Below are positions 7,295 through 16,062 of a DNA stretch of 64,000 nucleotides, piece by piece (position 1 is the first letter of the stretch; each line of letters starts with the position of its first letter). Origin of the DNA: DATLSM01 sp035534175 (GTDB taxonomy: Bacteria; Actinomycetota; Thermoleophilia; Solirubrobacterales; 70-9). The notes below the pieces were generated by a model. The model saw only the letters and a list, made by a program, of their open reading frames with translations, was not told where the DNA came from and made no database searches. Made by a program: the position numbers and the translations under genes. The stretch is taken from positions 1 through 64,000 of the forward strand of contig DATLSM010000109.1 of assembly GCA_035534175.1 (NCBI GenBank), given 5' to 3'.

Positions 7295-9049
7295 ATGACC
7301 GAGCCCAACTCCCTCTATCGACGCCACCGCCCGGGCTCCTTCGGCGAGGTGGTCGGCCAGCAGCACGTCGTCCGAACCCTGCGCAACGCGGTCGAGCGCG
7401 ACAGGGTCCACCACGCCTACCTGTTCGTCGGCTCGCGCGGGACGGGCAAGACCTCGATGGCGAAGATCCTCGCCCGCTCGCTCAATTGCCAACGCGGCGG
7501 GCCGACGGTCACGCCCTGCGGCGAATGCGAGTCGTGCCTGACGATCGCCGCCGGCACCTCGGTCGACGTGATCGAGATGGACGCCGCCTCCAATCGCTCA
7601 GTCGACGATGTCCGCGACCTGCGCGAGCGGATCGCCTACGCCCCCGCCGCCGGCCGCTGGAAGGTCTACATCCTCGACGAGGCCCACATGTTGACCAAGG
7701 AGGCCTGGAACGCCTTCCTCAAGACCCTCGAGGAGCCGCCGCCGAGCACCGTCTTCGTCCTCGCCACCACCGAGGCACACAAGGTGATGCCGACGATCGC
7801 CGACCGCTGCCAGCGCTTCGACTTCCAGCGACCGTCGCTGGAGCAGATCTCCGAGGTGCTGCTGCGCGTCGCGGGCGCCGAGGGGATCGAGGTGGAGGGC
7901 GGCGCGGTGGCGATGATCGCCCGCTCCGCCTCAGGCAGCTTCCGCGACGCCCTCGGCACGCTCGACCAGCTGGTCGCCTTCGGCGGCGACCGCGTCGGGC
8001 TGGACGAGGTGCTGGAGCTGCTCGGAGCGGTCGACGCCGAGCTGCTGTTCGAAGCGGTCGACGCCGTGGTGGCCGAAGACCCGAGGGGGGTTCTGCTCAG
8101 CGTCGAGCGGATGGCCGGCTCGGGCCGCGATCCGGCCCAGTTCGCGCGCGACCTCCTCGCCCACCTCCGACACCTGCTGATCACCCAGACGGTGGGAGAG
8201 GTTCCCAACACCTTCGTCGTCACCGCCACGGACGTGGATCGCCTGTCGGCTCAGGCCAGGGCGATCGGTGCGGCCACCCTGGTCCGCACGATCGATGAGC
8301 TGGCCAGCGCCCTAACGGCGATCCGCGAGGGCGACGACGCCCGCCTCGCGGTGGAGATCGCGATGCTCAAGGCGGCGCGGCCGGATCTCGATCCATCCAC
8401 CGAGGGACTCTTGAGGCGGGTCGAGAGGCTCGAGAAAGCGGGGACAGGGGCCGCAGAGCCGCTGGTCCCGTCGCCGGATGGGAGGGAGCTGGGGGCCGGG
8501 GACGAGCGGAACCCCCCTCGCCCCCCGGCACCCCCGCAAGAGCGTTCCACGGTCGATGAGCAAGCGCCCGAGCCGCCGGCGAAAACCGGAGACGACGGCG
8601 CCGAAGCCGATGACGGTGGGGAGGAAGGCGGGTCGGGGAAGAGCGAGGCGCCGGTGCAGGGGCGCGAGGAGAGCTCCGAGCGGGTCGACCTGGAGCGGAT
8701 CGCTCGGCTCTGGCCGGCGGTGCTCGATCAGTTGCGCCAGTCGAGCGCGCCGGCACTGGCGGCGCTGTTTGAGGGGGCGCGGCCGGTGGGGGTGGACCGC
8801 GAGGAGTCAACCCTGACGGTCGGTTTCCCCGCAAGCGCCACCTTCAACAAGCGCAAGGCGGAGGCACCGGACAAGCGTGAGCTGGCGGCGGCGGCGCTGG
8901 AGGCGGTTGCCGGCGAGCGGTTGCGGCTCGTATACGTGGTGCTCGACGGTGAGGCCGCCGCCGAGGCGGCGGCCGGCGAGGAGCGGATGGACGAGGATCA
9001 GCTGGTTGAACGGCTAAAGAGCGAGTTCGATGCAGAGGAGGTCGGCTAG
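7295..9049 (+). CDS. dnaX: DNA polymerase III subunit gamma/tau
   Basis: A 584-residue clamp-loader ATPase. Visible features are LYRRHRPGSFGEVVGQ at the start, Walker A GSRGTGKT at about residues 46-53, a four-Cys zinc module (CQRGG...CGECESC) typical of DnaX, DEAH in the Walker B region, and the sensor segment near ATTEAHKV. After about residue 370 comes a charged, Pro/Glu-rich linker and a C-terminal domain as in tau. It loads the beta clamp and couples polymerase to helicase. The ATG at 7295 gives the standard N-terminus. It starts the dnaX-ebfC-recR cluster. Confidence 0.95.
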   Translation: MTEPNSLYRRHRPGSFGEVVGQQHVVRTLRNAVERDRVHHAYLFVGSRGTGKTSMAKILARSLNCQRGGPTVTPCGECESCLTIAAGTSVDVIEMDAASNRSVDDVRDLRERIAYAPAAGRWKVYILDEAHMLTKEAWNAFLKTLEEPPPSTVFVLATTEAHKVMPTIADRCQRFDFQRPSLEQISEVLLRVAGAEGIEVEGGAVAMIARSASGSFRDALGTLDQLVAFGGDRVGLDEVLELLGAVDAELLFEAVDAVVAEDPRGVLLSVERMAGSGRDPAQFARDLLAHLRHLLITQTVGEVPNTFVVTATDVDRLSAQARAIGAATLVRTIDELASALTAIREGDDARLAVEIAMLKAARPDLDPSTEGLLRRVERLEKAGTGAAEPLVPSPDGRELGAGDERNPPRPPAPPQERSTVDEQAPEPPAKTGDDGAEADDGGEEGGSGKSEAPVQGREESSERVDLERIARLWPAVLDQLRQSSAPALAALFEGARPVGVDREESTLTVGFPASATFNKRKAEAPDKRELAAAALEAVAGERLRLVYVVLDGEAAAEAAAGEERMDEDQLVERLKSEFDAEEVG

Positions 9050-9385
9050 GTGGCACGCGGCGGTGGGCCCGGTGGCTTCGACGTAAACGCGCTGATGAAA
9101 CAGGCGCAGCAGATGCAGGACGAGATGCTGCGAGCGCAGGAGGCGCTCAAAGACGAGCTGGTCGAGGCGAGCGCCGGAGGCGGCATGGTCAAGGTGAAGA
9201 TGAGTGGAGACCTCAACCTGCGCGAGATCGCGATCGATCCACAGGCGATCGATCCACAGGAGGCGGAGCTGCTCGCCGAGATGGTGCAGGCGGCGGTCAA
9301 CGAGGCGCTGCGCGCCGCTCAGGAGCTGGCTTCGGCGAAGATGGGCGGGATCACGGGAGGCCTTGGCGGGCTCCCTGGGCTCTGA
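9050..9385 (+). CDS. ebfC: YbaB/EbfC family nucleoid-associated protein
   Basis: A 111-residue protein with a Gly-rich N-terminus, then MKQAQQMQDEMLRAQEAL and GGGMVKVKMSGDLNLREIAID, the signature of YbaB/EbfC. These dimers bind DNA as tweezers and are thought to affect nucleoid structure and recombination. The GTG start follows the dnaX stop directly, with the ribosome site GGAGG lying in the dnaX 3' end, so expression is coupled to dnaX. Confidence 0.92.
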   Translation: MARGGGPGGFDVNALMKQAQQMQDEMLRAQEALKDELVEASAGGGMVKVKMSGDLNLREIAIDPQAIDPQEAELLAEMVQAAVNEALRAAQELASAKMGGITGGLGGLPGL

Positions 9386-9451
9386 GCCGGTGAGGTGGGA
9401 GCCTCCACATAGGACTCCCCCTGGCGGGAGCAGCTGTGAAGGCTGGCTGCG

Positions 9452-10054
9452 GTGAGCACCGAAGGCCCGGCGCCGCTGGCGCGCCTCGTCGCCGAGCTGT
9501 CGCGCCTGCCGGGGATCGGGCAGCGCACCGCGCAGAGGCTCGCCTTCCACATCCTTCGTGCGCCTGACGATGAGGCGGCGGCGCTCTCCGACGCGATCCG
9601 CGAGATGAAGGAGAAGGTCGGTCTCTGCGAGCGCTGTTTCAACCTCGCCGAGGGGCCGCTCTGCCGGATCTGCGCGGACCCCAACCGCGACGACTCGACG
9701 CTCTGCGTGGTCGAGGAGCCGGCCGATGTGATCCCGTTCGAGCGCACCCATGAATACCACGGCCTATACCACGTGCTGGGCGGCGCCCTCTCGCCGATCG
9801 ATGGTGTTGACCCCGAGGACCTAAAGATCGCCGAGCTGCTGCGGCGGGTCGAGGAGGGGGAGATCCGCGAGGTGGTCCTGGCGACCAACCCGACCACCAC
9901 CGGAGAGGCGACCGCCCTGCACATCGCCGAGCTGCTGCGGGGCCAGGTCGCCCTCACCCGCCTGGCCAGCGGCCTGCCGGTGGGAGCCGACCTCGAGCAC
10001 GCCGATGAGGTGACGCTGGGCAAAGCTCTCGCCGGCCGCCGCAGCCTGGACTAG
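9452..10054 (+). CDS. recR: Recombination mediator protein RecR
   Basis: A 200-residue RecR. It has the N-terminal HhH region (ELSRLPGIGQRTAQRLAFHIL), a C4 zinc finger (CERCFNLAEGPLCRIC) and a Toprim domain (LCVVEEPADVIPFE, and further on ATNPTTTGEATALHI). With RecF and RecO it loads RecA on gapped DNA. The GTG at 9452 gives the usual N-terminus. It is separated by 66 bases from ebfC and probably shares its transcript. Confidence 0.95.
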   Translation: MSTEGPAPLARLVAELSRLPGIGQRTAQRLAFHILRAPDDEAAALSDAIREMKEKVGLCERCFNLAEGPLCRICADPNRDDSTLCVVEEPADVIPFERTHEYHGLYHVLGGALSPIDGVDPEDLKIAELLRRVEEGEIREVVLATNPTTTGEATALHIAELLRGQVALTRLASGLPVGADLEHADEVTLGKALAGRRSLD

Positions 10055-10136
10055 CGAATCCGTCTGGACAAGCATCTGATCGTAAATAGCGAGTTCCCCT
10101 CTCCTCGCCGTCCGGCTGGTTCGACAGGGTCTGCTG

Positions 10137-10856
10137 GTGGCCAGCGACCGGCGATCCGAGATCAAGGTCGAGTCCCGCGCCGGCACTGCGGCGGGACAGC
10201 TCGCGCGTGAGGTCTCCTCCCTGCAGGCCGTCCTGCTGGCCAGGCTGGACGAGGAGCTAAACGGGGTAGACGCCCCGCTCTTCGCCCAGACCGCCTGTCG
10301 CCTGGCGCAGGAGTTCGGCTCAGTTACCGCGACCGCGATCGAGGCCCTCAGCGAGCGAGCCGGCACCCCGCCCGTCGGGGACCCGCTGGCCAGCCTCTTC
10401 CGGCCGGGGCAGATGCGCCGCCGGCTGGACCAGATGCTGGAGATGAATCGGCGCTACGGGCATCCCTTCGGCCTGGTCGTGTTCGCGATCGAGGGGCCTG
10501 GAGCTCGGAACGGCGCCGACGGTGGGCGGGAGACCGCGCTGGCTGTCGTCGGCGCGGCACTGCGCGAGAGCATCCGTCTGGTCGACGAGGTCTTTCCCCT
10601 CGAGGAGGATGCACTCTGCGTTCTGGCGCCCAACCAAACCACGGTCGAGGGAGTGCAGATGACGGAGCGACTGCTGCGTCTGCTCGACGAGCTCGAGGGA
10701 GCCGGCGGCCTCAGCATCGGGGTCTCCGCTGGGGTGGTCGCCTGCCCGGAGCACGGCGCCGAGGCTGAACGCCTCCTGCACGACGCCGATGAGGCGATGT
10801 GGAGAGCGCGTGCTGTGGGGCAGCCGGTGGGCGTCGGCAGCTTGCAAGATCGCTGA
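10137..10856 (+). CDS. Degenerate GGDEF-domain protein
   Basis: 239 residues. The C-terminal 150 residues have the outline of a diguanylate cyclase domain: DQMLEMNRRYGHPFGLVVFAI at the start of the fold, and later GLSIGVSAGVVACPEHG and LLHDADEAMWRARAVG. At the active-site turn the GG(D/E)EF motif is replaced by a sequence around LEEDALCVL. It is therefore unlikely to make c-di-GMP and may bind it or act as a scaffold. The N-terminal 80 residues are helical and unassigned. It lies 82 bases after recR and 102 bases before a MerR regulator. Confidence 0.65.
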   Translation: MASDRRSEIKVESRAGTAAGQLAREVSSLQAVLLARLDEELNGVDAPLFAQTACRLAQEFGSVTATAIEALSERAGTPPVGDPLASLFRPGQMRRRLDQMLEMNRRYGHPFGLVVFAIEGPGARNGADGGRETALAVVGAALRESIRLVDEVFPLEEDALCVLAPNQTTVEGVQMTERLLRLLDELEGAGGLSIGVSAGVVACPEHGAEAERLLHDADEAMWRARAVGQPVGVGSLQDR

Positions 10857-10958
10857 CAGGTTTGGCGAAATTTGTCCATAACCGGCGTAAACCTGGTTCG
10901 CGGGTGGGAGAATGGCGCTCGGGCCCGAATCACATTCGCCCCACTACCTTCTCCCTAG

Positions 10959-11798
10959 ATGCCAGGAATACGCACAAACGCAGCGGCCGAGGTGCTCGGC
11001 GTCAGCCCCAACACGCTCCGCAGCTGGGAGCGGCGTTACGGGTACCCGACGCCGAAGCGCACTCCCGGCAACCACCGCAACTACGAGCTGGTCGAGCTGC
11101 AGACCCTGCGCGACGCGCTCGGCCAGACCGGGAACATCTCCTCCGCGATCGAGCTGGCCCGCCAGCGTCAGTCCGCGCCGGCGGCCGGCGACGCACTTAT
11201 CGCTGCGCTGGAGCGCTTCGACGAGGACGCCGCCAACCGGGCGATCGAGGAGAGCCTGGCGCTGCGGCCGCTGGAGCGCACCGTCGAGGAGCTGCTGCTG
11301 CCGGCGGTCGACGAGCTGGCGGCCGACCCCGATCGCGAGCCGGAGCTGGAGTTCGCCTGCCGCTGGGCGATGGGCTGGCTGCACGGCGCCAGGCGCCTGG
11401 CCTCCGCCGCCTCGCGCCCAGCCGGGGTCCTGCTGCTGGACTCCAGCCACGGCCCCGAGGCTGAGGCCGTCCACGCACAGGCGCTCGACCTCGCCCTGCG
11501 TCGCGCCGGATTCCGCGTGCTGATGCTTTCCAACGAGCTTGGCGGCGGGCGGCTGGAGCGCGCTCTGAACGCCCTGGACCCGACTGCGATCGTCCTCTGC
11601 GGTCCCGATGCCGACACCGCGGCCGCGGTGAAGCTGGTGCGCAAGATCCGCGAGGTGGGCTTCGATGCTCCCCTCTACGGCTTCCGCGCCACCGGATTGA
11701 TCGGCGACGCGGTTCCCTCCGCGGGGGAGACACCCAGCGCGGTCACCGGGATGCTGAACGCGGATCTGCGCCGCCGCGCCGCCCGAGCCTTCGCCTGA
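10959..11798 (+). CDS. MerR-family regulator with B12-binding-like C-terminal domain
   Basis: 279 residues. Residues 1-70 are a MerR winged helix (AAEVLGVSPNTLRSWERRYGYP, then TPGNHRNYEL). The middle resembles the four-helix B12-binding_2 cap, and the C-terminus is a Rossmann-like fold ending near FDAPLYGFRATG. This is the layout of CarH/LitR light and B12 sensors. The axial-His region (DSSHGPEAEAVHAQAL) keeps a His, but the DxHxxG motif is not intact because the Gly is Ala, so cobalamin binding is doubtful. It probably represses or activates a nearby promoter. Confidence 0.7.
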   Translation: MPGIRTNAAAEVLGVSPNTLRSWERRYGYPTPKRTPGNHRNYELVELQTLRDALGQTGNISSAIELARQRQSAPAAGDALIAALERFDEDAANRAIEESLALRPLERTVEELLLPAVDELAADPDREPELEFACRWAMGWLHGARRLASAASRPAGVLLLDSSHGPEAEAVHAQALDLALRRAGFRVLMLSNELGGGRLERALNALDPTAIVLCGPDADTAAAVKLVRKIREVGFDAPLYGFRATGLIGDAVPSAGETPSAVTGMLNADLRRRAARAFA

Positions 11799-11913
11799 GG
11801 CGGGGCCGGCGTAGGGCTTTCTCGCCAAGGGCGTGTCTTTCTCCTCCTTCGGCGGCGGAGACGATTGGCCTCGCGGGTGGCGAATATCGGAACGGTAGGT
11901 AACTCAGGGACAG

Positions 11914-11986
11914 ACCGAAAAAAAGACCGGCACAGGGCAACTGCCCTGTGCCGGTTCGGTCAGCGGCGGCGCCTCCCGCCGCTGAC
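11914..11986 (-). terminator. Rho-independent terminator of pstS
   Basis: A perfect 14-bp stem (11926-11939 with 11942-11955), flanked on its left by seven or more A residues, reads on the minus strand as a GC-rich hairpin followed by a T tract. It lies just past the pstS stop. A second hairpin (10-bp arms around 11960-11985) sits between it and the gene. The pair should also shield the MerR gene from convergent transcription. Confidence 0.85.
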
Positions 11987-12004
11987 CAGTCTTGCTAGCT
12001 ATAG

Positions 12005-13042
12005 CTAGAGCGAGGCGACCGCGCGCTCGCCCGCTTTGAACACGATCTTTGGCAGGGGAGCGAAGTCAAGCGCCGCTCCGTATTTCTGCCCCGTGGTCAG
12101 GTTGTACTTGATGAATTGTTCGAGTTCTGGCTTTTTCGGCGCACCGTGAGGAACGATGCAGTAGGTGAACGTCGAGATCGGGTAGGCGGTTTTAGCCTTT
12201 TTCGGCGGATCAACGATGTGCATTTCGTTGTTCGGCGGGATGTGGTGGACCGTTTCCGCCGCAGCCTCGATGTTTTCCAGGTTGGGGAACTCGAACTGAC
12301 CGGCATTATTCTCGACGGAGGCGGCCCCCAGACCGGCTGCGACGATGTATGTAGCGGTGATGTAGCCGATCGAGCCCTTGGTCGTGCTGACGACCGAGGT
12401 TACCCCGGGGTTGCCTTTGCCGCCAACGGCACCATCTGAGGTCGGGAAGGCGACAGAGGTCGCGTACCCGACCGAGCTCTTCCACGCACTGCTCACTTTT
12501 GAGAGGTAGTTGGTGAAGGCGTAGGTGTCGCCGGAGCCATCGCTGCGGAATACGGGAGTTATCTTGAGTCCGGGCAGGTGAAGTTTCGGGTTCAGTCTCT
12601 TGATCTTGGCGTTATTCCAAGTGGTGATCTTGCCCAGGTAGATTTCGGCGAGCACCGGTCCCGAGATCCGGAGCTTGCCCTTCTTGACACCTGGAATGTT
12701 GTAGGCAATGCCGACGCCCGTCAGCGCCCATGGAATCTGAACGCAGTTGCCGCACTTGGCAGCCTGTTCGGGCGTCATCGGCGCGTCGGAGGCACCGAAA
12801 TCGACGGTCCTCGCCGTGATGTCGGCGATGCCCGCCCCCGAGCCGACCGAGGAGTAGGACGCCGTAATGGCTCCATTGGTATGCGCCGAGAAGCCATTGA
12901 TCCAGTTGGACATCAGCGGAGCCACCAGCGTGGACCCAGCGCCTTTGAGTTCGGCGAATGCACTCGCGGTGGAGACGGTGGCCATGCAGGCAACCGTCCC
13001 GACCGTCGCCATGATGAGACCAAGCAACCTGTTGCGAATCAA
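12005..13042 (-). CDS. pstS: Phosphate ABC transporter, periplasmic/secreted substrate-binding protein
   Basis: A 345-residue PstS. After an N-terminal signal peptide (IRNRLLGLIMATVGTVAC, cleaved around AFA-ELKG) comes the phosphate-binding fold: GAGSTLVAPLM at the first site, VDFGASDAPM, and FRSDGSGDTYAF. These match the Ser/Arg/Asp ligand loops of PstS. I chose a TTG start at 13042 because AAGGA lies seven bases upstream; an ATG at 13111 gives an unlikely charged leader. It captures phosphate for PstCAB. It is transcribed divergently from pstC, with three predicted PHO boxes between them. Confidence 0.93.
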   Translation of the reverse strand: MIRNRLLGLIMATVGTVACMATVSTASAFAELKGAGSTLVAPLMSNWINGFSAHTNGAITASYSSVGSGAGIADITARTVDFGASDAPMTPEQAAKCGNCVQIPWALTGVGIAYNIPGVKKGKLRISGPVLAEIYLGKITTWNNAKIKRLNPKLHLPGLKITPVFRSDGSGDTYAFTNYLSKVSSAWKSSVGYATSVAFPTSDGAVGGKGNPGVTSVVSTTKGSIGYITATYIVAAGLGAASVENNAGQFEFPNLENIEAAAETVHHIPPNNEMHIVDPPKKAKTAYPISTFTYCIVPHGAPKKPELEQFIKYNLTTGQKYGAALDFAPLPKIVFKAGERAVASL

Positions 13043-13138
13043 GTCAAAATCCTTTCGGCTTGTTTTGTCCCGTGAGCACGGGCGTCGTGGCTCGTTCGAC
13101 TGGGTACGCATGCAGGATCACGGCGGAGGGCTGACCAC

Positions 13139-13212
13139 TTGTTTCAATCTTGTGAAAGGCGGTTTGTTACCAAACTGTGAACACCACTTTGCACTTGTTT
13201 CAATTTTGTGAA
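13139..13212 (-). promoter_or_regulatory. Three predicted PHO boxes between pstS and pstC
   Basis: On the minus strand, TTCACA-N5-GAAACA occurs at 13195-13212, TTCACA-N5-GTAACA at 13164-13181 and TTCACA-N5-GAAACA at 13139-13156, each followed by A. The two half-elements are 11 bp apart, the period known for PhoP/PhoB direct repeats; streptomycete PhoP binds GTTCACC-type 11-nt units. The outer two copies agree over 22 bp with one difference. The position between the divergent pst genes fits control by a PhoR/PhoP pair, which is not in this window. Confidence 0.7.
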
Positions 13213-13263
13213 ACTCGATGAATTGAGGATGAGATCGGGTCGTTCTCCTCTACGCTGCGCGCC

Positions 13264-14277
13264 ATGAGCACCACGGTCAGCGCTTCGCTTCCCCCCGGCC
13301 CTCCGCCTGCACGAGACCAGAGCGCGCGAGAGCTCTCTGCTCAGCGTCGCAAGCGGATGGACCGCTTCGGGGACCGTGTGCTCTACGGCGTCTGCGCCTT
13401 CGCGGCGCTGCTCGGCGTCACAGTCCTCCTCCTCCTTGGCTACCAGGTGTTTCACGGTGCCGCACCGGCGATATCGAAGTTCGGTCTGGGATTCCTTTAT
13501 AAGACGAGCTGGCAGCCAAACTTCCATATTTTCGGCGCCGGCTCCCTGCTTTTCGGCACCGCGGTTACCTCCTTCATGGCCCTGCTGTTGGGGGCTCCGA
13601 TTGCGGTCGCGATCGCCCTTTTCCTCAGCCTGTTGGCGCCGGCGGGCGTTCGCGGGATGATCTCGCCGCTGGTCGAGATGCTGGCAGCGATCCCCAGCGT
13701 CATCCTCGGCTTCTGGGGCATTCTCATCCTGGCGCCCTTCGTCCACGAACACCTCGAGCCTTTCCTGCACGAAACGCTCGGCTTCATCCCGCTCTTCGGC
13801 CCCCCGGAAACGACTGGCGCCAGCGTCTTTACGGCGGGCCTGATCCTGACGATCATGGTGATTCCGATCATCGCCTCGATATCTCGCGATCTGTTCCTTA
13901 CGGTCCCGCGCGAGATCCAGGATGCGGCGAGCGCGCTGGGGGCGACCCGCTGGGAGGTGGTTCGCGGCGTGGTTCTTCCCTCTACCGCCTCCGGTGTGGT
14001 CGCCGCGATGCTTTTGGGTCTGGGCCGGGCACTGGGCGAGGCGATCGCGGTGACCCAGGTGCTCGGCGCCGGGTCGGAAATACACACCTCGCTGTTCAGA
14101 ACCGGGGACACGCTCGCCGCCCGGATCGCGGAGCAGTTCACCGAGTCACTGGCCTCGCCGCTGTATCTGGGCTCACTTTTTTACCTTGGAGCGATCCTCC
14201 TCGTGATCGGGCTGATCTTCAACCTCGGTGCGCGCTGGATCGGCAGGCGCTTTGACTACCAGCGAAAGGTCGCATGA
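13264..14277 (+). CDS. pstC: Phosphate ABC transporter permease PstC
   Basis: A 337-residue permease with six predicted membrane segments. The EAA loop characteristic of binding-protein-dependent permeases is visible (EIQDAASALGATRWEVVRGV). It forms the membrane channel with PstA. The N-terminal 35 residues are cytoplasmic and polar. Its stop overlaps the pstA start by four bases (ATGA), showing tight coupling. Confidence 0.94.
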   Translation: MSTTVSASLPPGPPPARDQSARELSAQRRKRMDRFGDRVLYGVCAFAALLGVTVLLLLGYQVFHGAAPAISKFGLGFLYKTSWQPNFHIFGAGSLLFGTAVTSFMALLLGAPIAVAIALFLSLLAPAGVRGMISPLVEMLAAIPSVILGFWGILILAPFVHEHLEPFLHETLGFIPLFGPPETTGASVFTAGLILTIMVIPIIASISRDLFLTVPREIQDAASALGATRWEVVRGVVLPSTASGVVAAMLLGLGRALGEAIAVTQVLGAGSEIHTSLFRTGDTLAARIAEQFTESLASPLYLGSLFYLGAILLVIGLIFNLGARWIGRRFDYQRKVA

Positions 14278-15152
14278 CAGGCGCCGGCGTGCCCGATCCG
14301 ACCGCCCCGCTGACTCCCTCGGGCAATCTGCGCCGGCGGCAGATCGTCAGCCGGCTCGCCGAAACCGGGGCGACCCTCGCGGCCCTGCTGGCCGTCGCGG
14401 TGCTGGTGATCGTCACCTACACAGTGCTGGTGCGCGGGGCCAACGCGCTCAGCCTCGAATTCCTGGTCAAAGGGGAGCCGGCAGGAATCGGACCGGCGAT
14501 CGTCGGCACCGCCCTGGTCGTCGCGCTCGCCACCGTGATCGCGATGCCGCTGGGAATTCTCATTGCTCTGTACCTGACGGAGTTCGCCGGCAATCGCCTC
14601 GCCGGTTCGGTTCGGCTGACGATGGACCTGATGAACGGCCTGCCGTCGATCATCGTCGGCCTCTTCATCTTCGGCCTGCTCGTCTACCACCATCAGGACT
14701 CGGTCTACGCCGGCTCGATCGCCCTGGCGATCATCATGCTGCCGCTGATCGCCCGCGGCAGCCAGGAGAACCTCCTCCTCGTCCCCGGCAGCCTGCGCGA
14801 AGCGGCCGATGCGCTCGGAGTTAGTCGCTGGCGCACCGTGCTAACCGTGATCCTGCCCAGCGCGTTGGGTGGGATCGTCACCGCGACGATGCTCGCCGTC
14901 GCACGCGCCGCCGGCGAGACTGCCCCGCTGCTGATTCTCGACTCAATTGTCAACAACGCCAAGTACAGCTTCAACATCACCGAAGCGGCGCCCAATATCC
15001 CGATGACCATCTACCAACTCTCCGAAGAAGCCAACCCGGAAGGCTTCACCCGGGCTTGGGGAGCGGGGTTCGTGCTGCTGGCGTTCATAGTCCTCGCCAG
15101 CCTCGGGGCCAGGGTGCTGCTCGCCCGCAACCGGAGGAAGATGGCCTCGTGA
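14274..15152 (+). CDS. pstA: Phosphate ABC transporter permease PstA
   Basis: 292 residues with six membrane segments and an EAA loop (LREAADALGVSRWRTVLTV). It pairs with PstC to make the transmembrane pore. It starts within the pstC stop (ATGA) and ends by overlapping the pstB GTG (GTGA), so pstC-pstA-pstB form one operon. Confidence 0.94.
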   Translation: MTGAGVPDPTAPLTPSGNLRRRQIVSRLAETGATLAALLAVAVLVIVTYTVLVRGANALSLEFLVKGEPAGIGPAIVGTALVVALATVIAMPLGILIALYLTEFAGNRLAGSVRLTMDLMNGLPSIIVGLFIFGLLVYHHQDSVYAGSIALAIIMLPLIARGSQENLLLVPGSLREAADALGVSRWRTVLTVILPSALGGIVTATMLAVARAAGETAPLLILDSIVNNAKYSFNITEAAPNIPMTIYQLSEEANPEGFTRAWGAGFVLLAFIVLASLGARVLLARNRRKMAS

Positions 15153-16057
15153 GCTACCCCGATCACACCTTGCAGTTCTCCCAGGGCGATTCGGTTGTCC
15201 CTCGCCGGGTCCGGATCCAGACCGGGCCCCAGCCGCCCTATGCGGGATTCACGGAGTCAAACGGCGGGCGCCGCGAGGTGGCGCGGGTAGTGGTTTTCGA
15301 CGCCCGCGATGTGTCAGTCTTCTATGGGAGCAAGAAGGCGCTCGAGGGAGTAAACCTGCAGATTCCCCGCAACCGGATCACGGCCTTGATCGGCCCGTCG
15401 GGCTGCGGCAAGACGACCTTCCTGCGCAGCCTTAACCGGATGAACGACCCGGTGCCGGGATTCAGGATCGAAGGCAACATCTCCTACCACGGTCATGAGA
15501 TTTATGGCCCCCAGGTCGACCGGATCGAGGTGCGGCGCCGGATCGGGATGGTCTTCCAAAAACCGAACCCCTTCCCGAAGTCGATCTACAACAACGTCGC
15601 CTGGGCGCTGCGAAACCTCGGCATGAAGGACGGCCTCGATGAGCGCGTCGAGCGCGCCCTGCGCGGCGCCGCGCTCTGGGAGGAGGTGAAGGACCGACTC
15701 AAGGACAGCGCCCTGGGGCTCTCCGGCGGCCAGCAGCAGCGGCTCTGCATCGCGCGGGCGATAGCGATCGAGCCCGACGTGCTGCTCCTCGACGAGCCGG
15801 CCTCGGCGCTCGACCCGGTCGCCACTGCGAAAATCGAGGACCTGATGCATTCGCTTAAAGGCCGCTACACGATCGTGATCGTCACCCACAACATGCAGCA
15901 GGCTGCGCGGGTCGCCGATCAGACCGCGTTCTTCGGTCTCGACCTCAGCGGCGCCGAGCGGGTGGGAACGCTGATCGAGTGCGCCGATACCGAGAAGATC
16001 TTCAATCAGCCCGCCGACCCGCGCACCCGCGATTACGTCACGGGCCGCTTCGGGTAG
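15149..16057 (+). CDS. pstB: Phosphate ABC transporter ATPase PstB
   Basis: A 302-residue ABC ATPase. It has Walker A GPSGCGKTT, a Q loop with VFQKPNPFPKSIYNN, signature LSGGQQQRLCIARA, Walker B VLLLDEPASALD and the switch His in IVTHNM, all in PstB form. The GTG start overlaps the pstA stop and follows a GGAGGA site. It adds about 45 residues before the ATPase core compared with the usual PstB of around 255. A second GTG at 15278 would give the standard length, so the start is not certain. It powers phosphate import. No phoU follows; the next genes are on the other strand. Confidence 0.94.
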   Translation: MSYPDHTLQFSQGDSVVPRRVRIQTGPQPPYAGFTESNGGRREVARVVVFDARDVSVFYGSKKALEGVNLQIPRNRITALIGPSGCGKTTFLRSLNRMNDPVPGFRIEGNISYHGHEIYGPQVDRIEVRRRIGMVFQKPNPFPKSIYNNVAWALRNLGMKDGLDERVERALRGAALWEEVKDRLKDSALGLSGGQQQRLCIARAIAIEPDVLLLDEPASALDPVATAKIEDLMHSLKGRYTIVIVTHNMQQAARVADQTAFFGLDLSGAERVGTLIECADTEKIFNQPADPRTRDYVTGRFG

Positions 16058-16062
16058 GCGGA

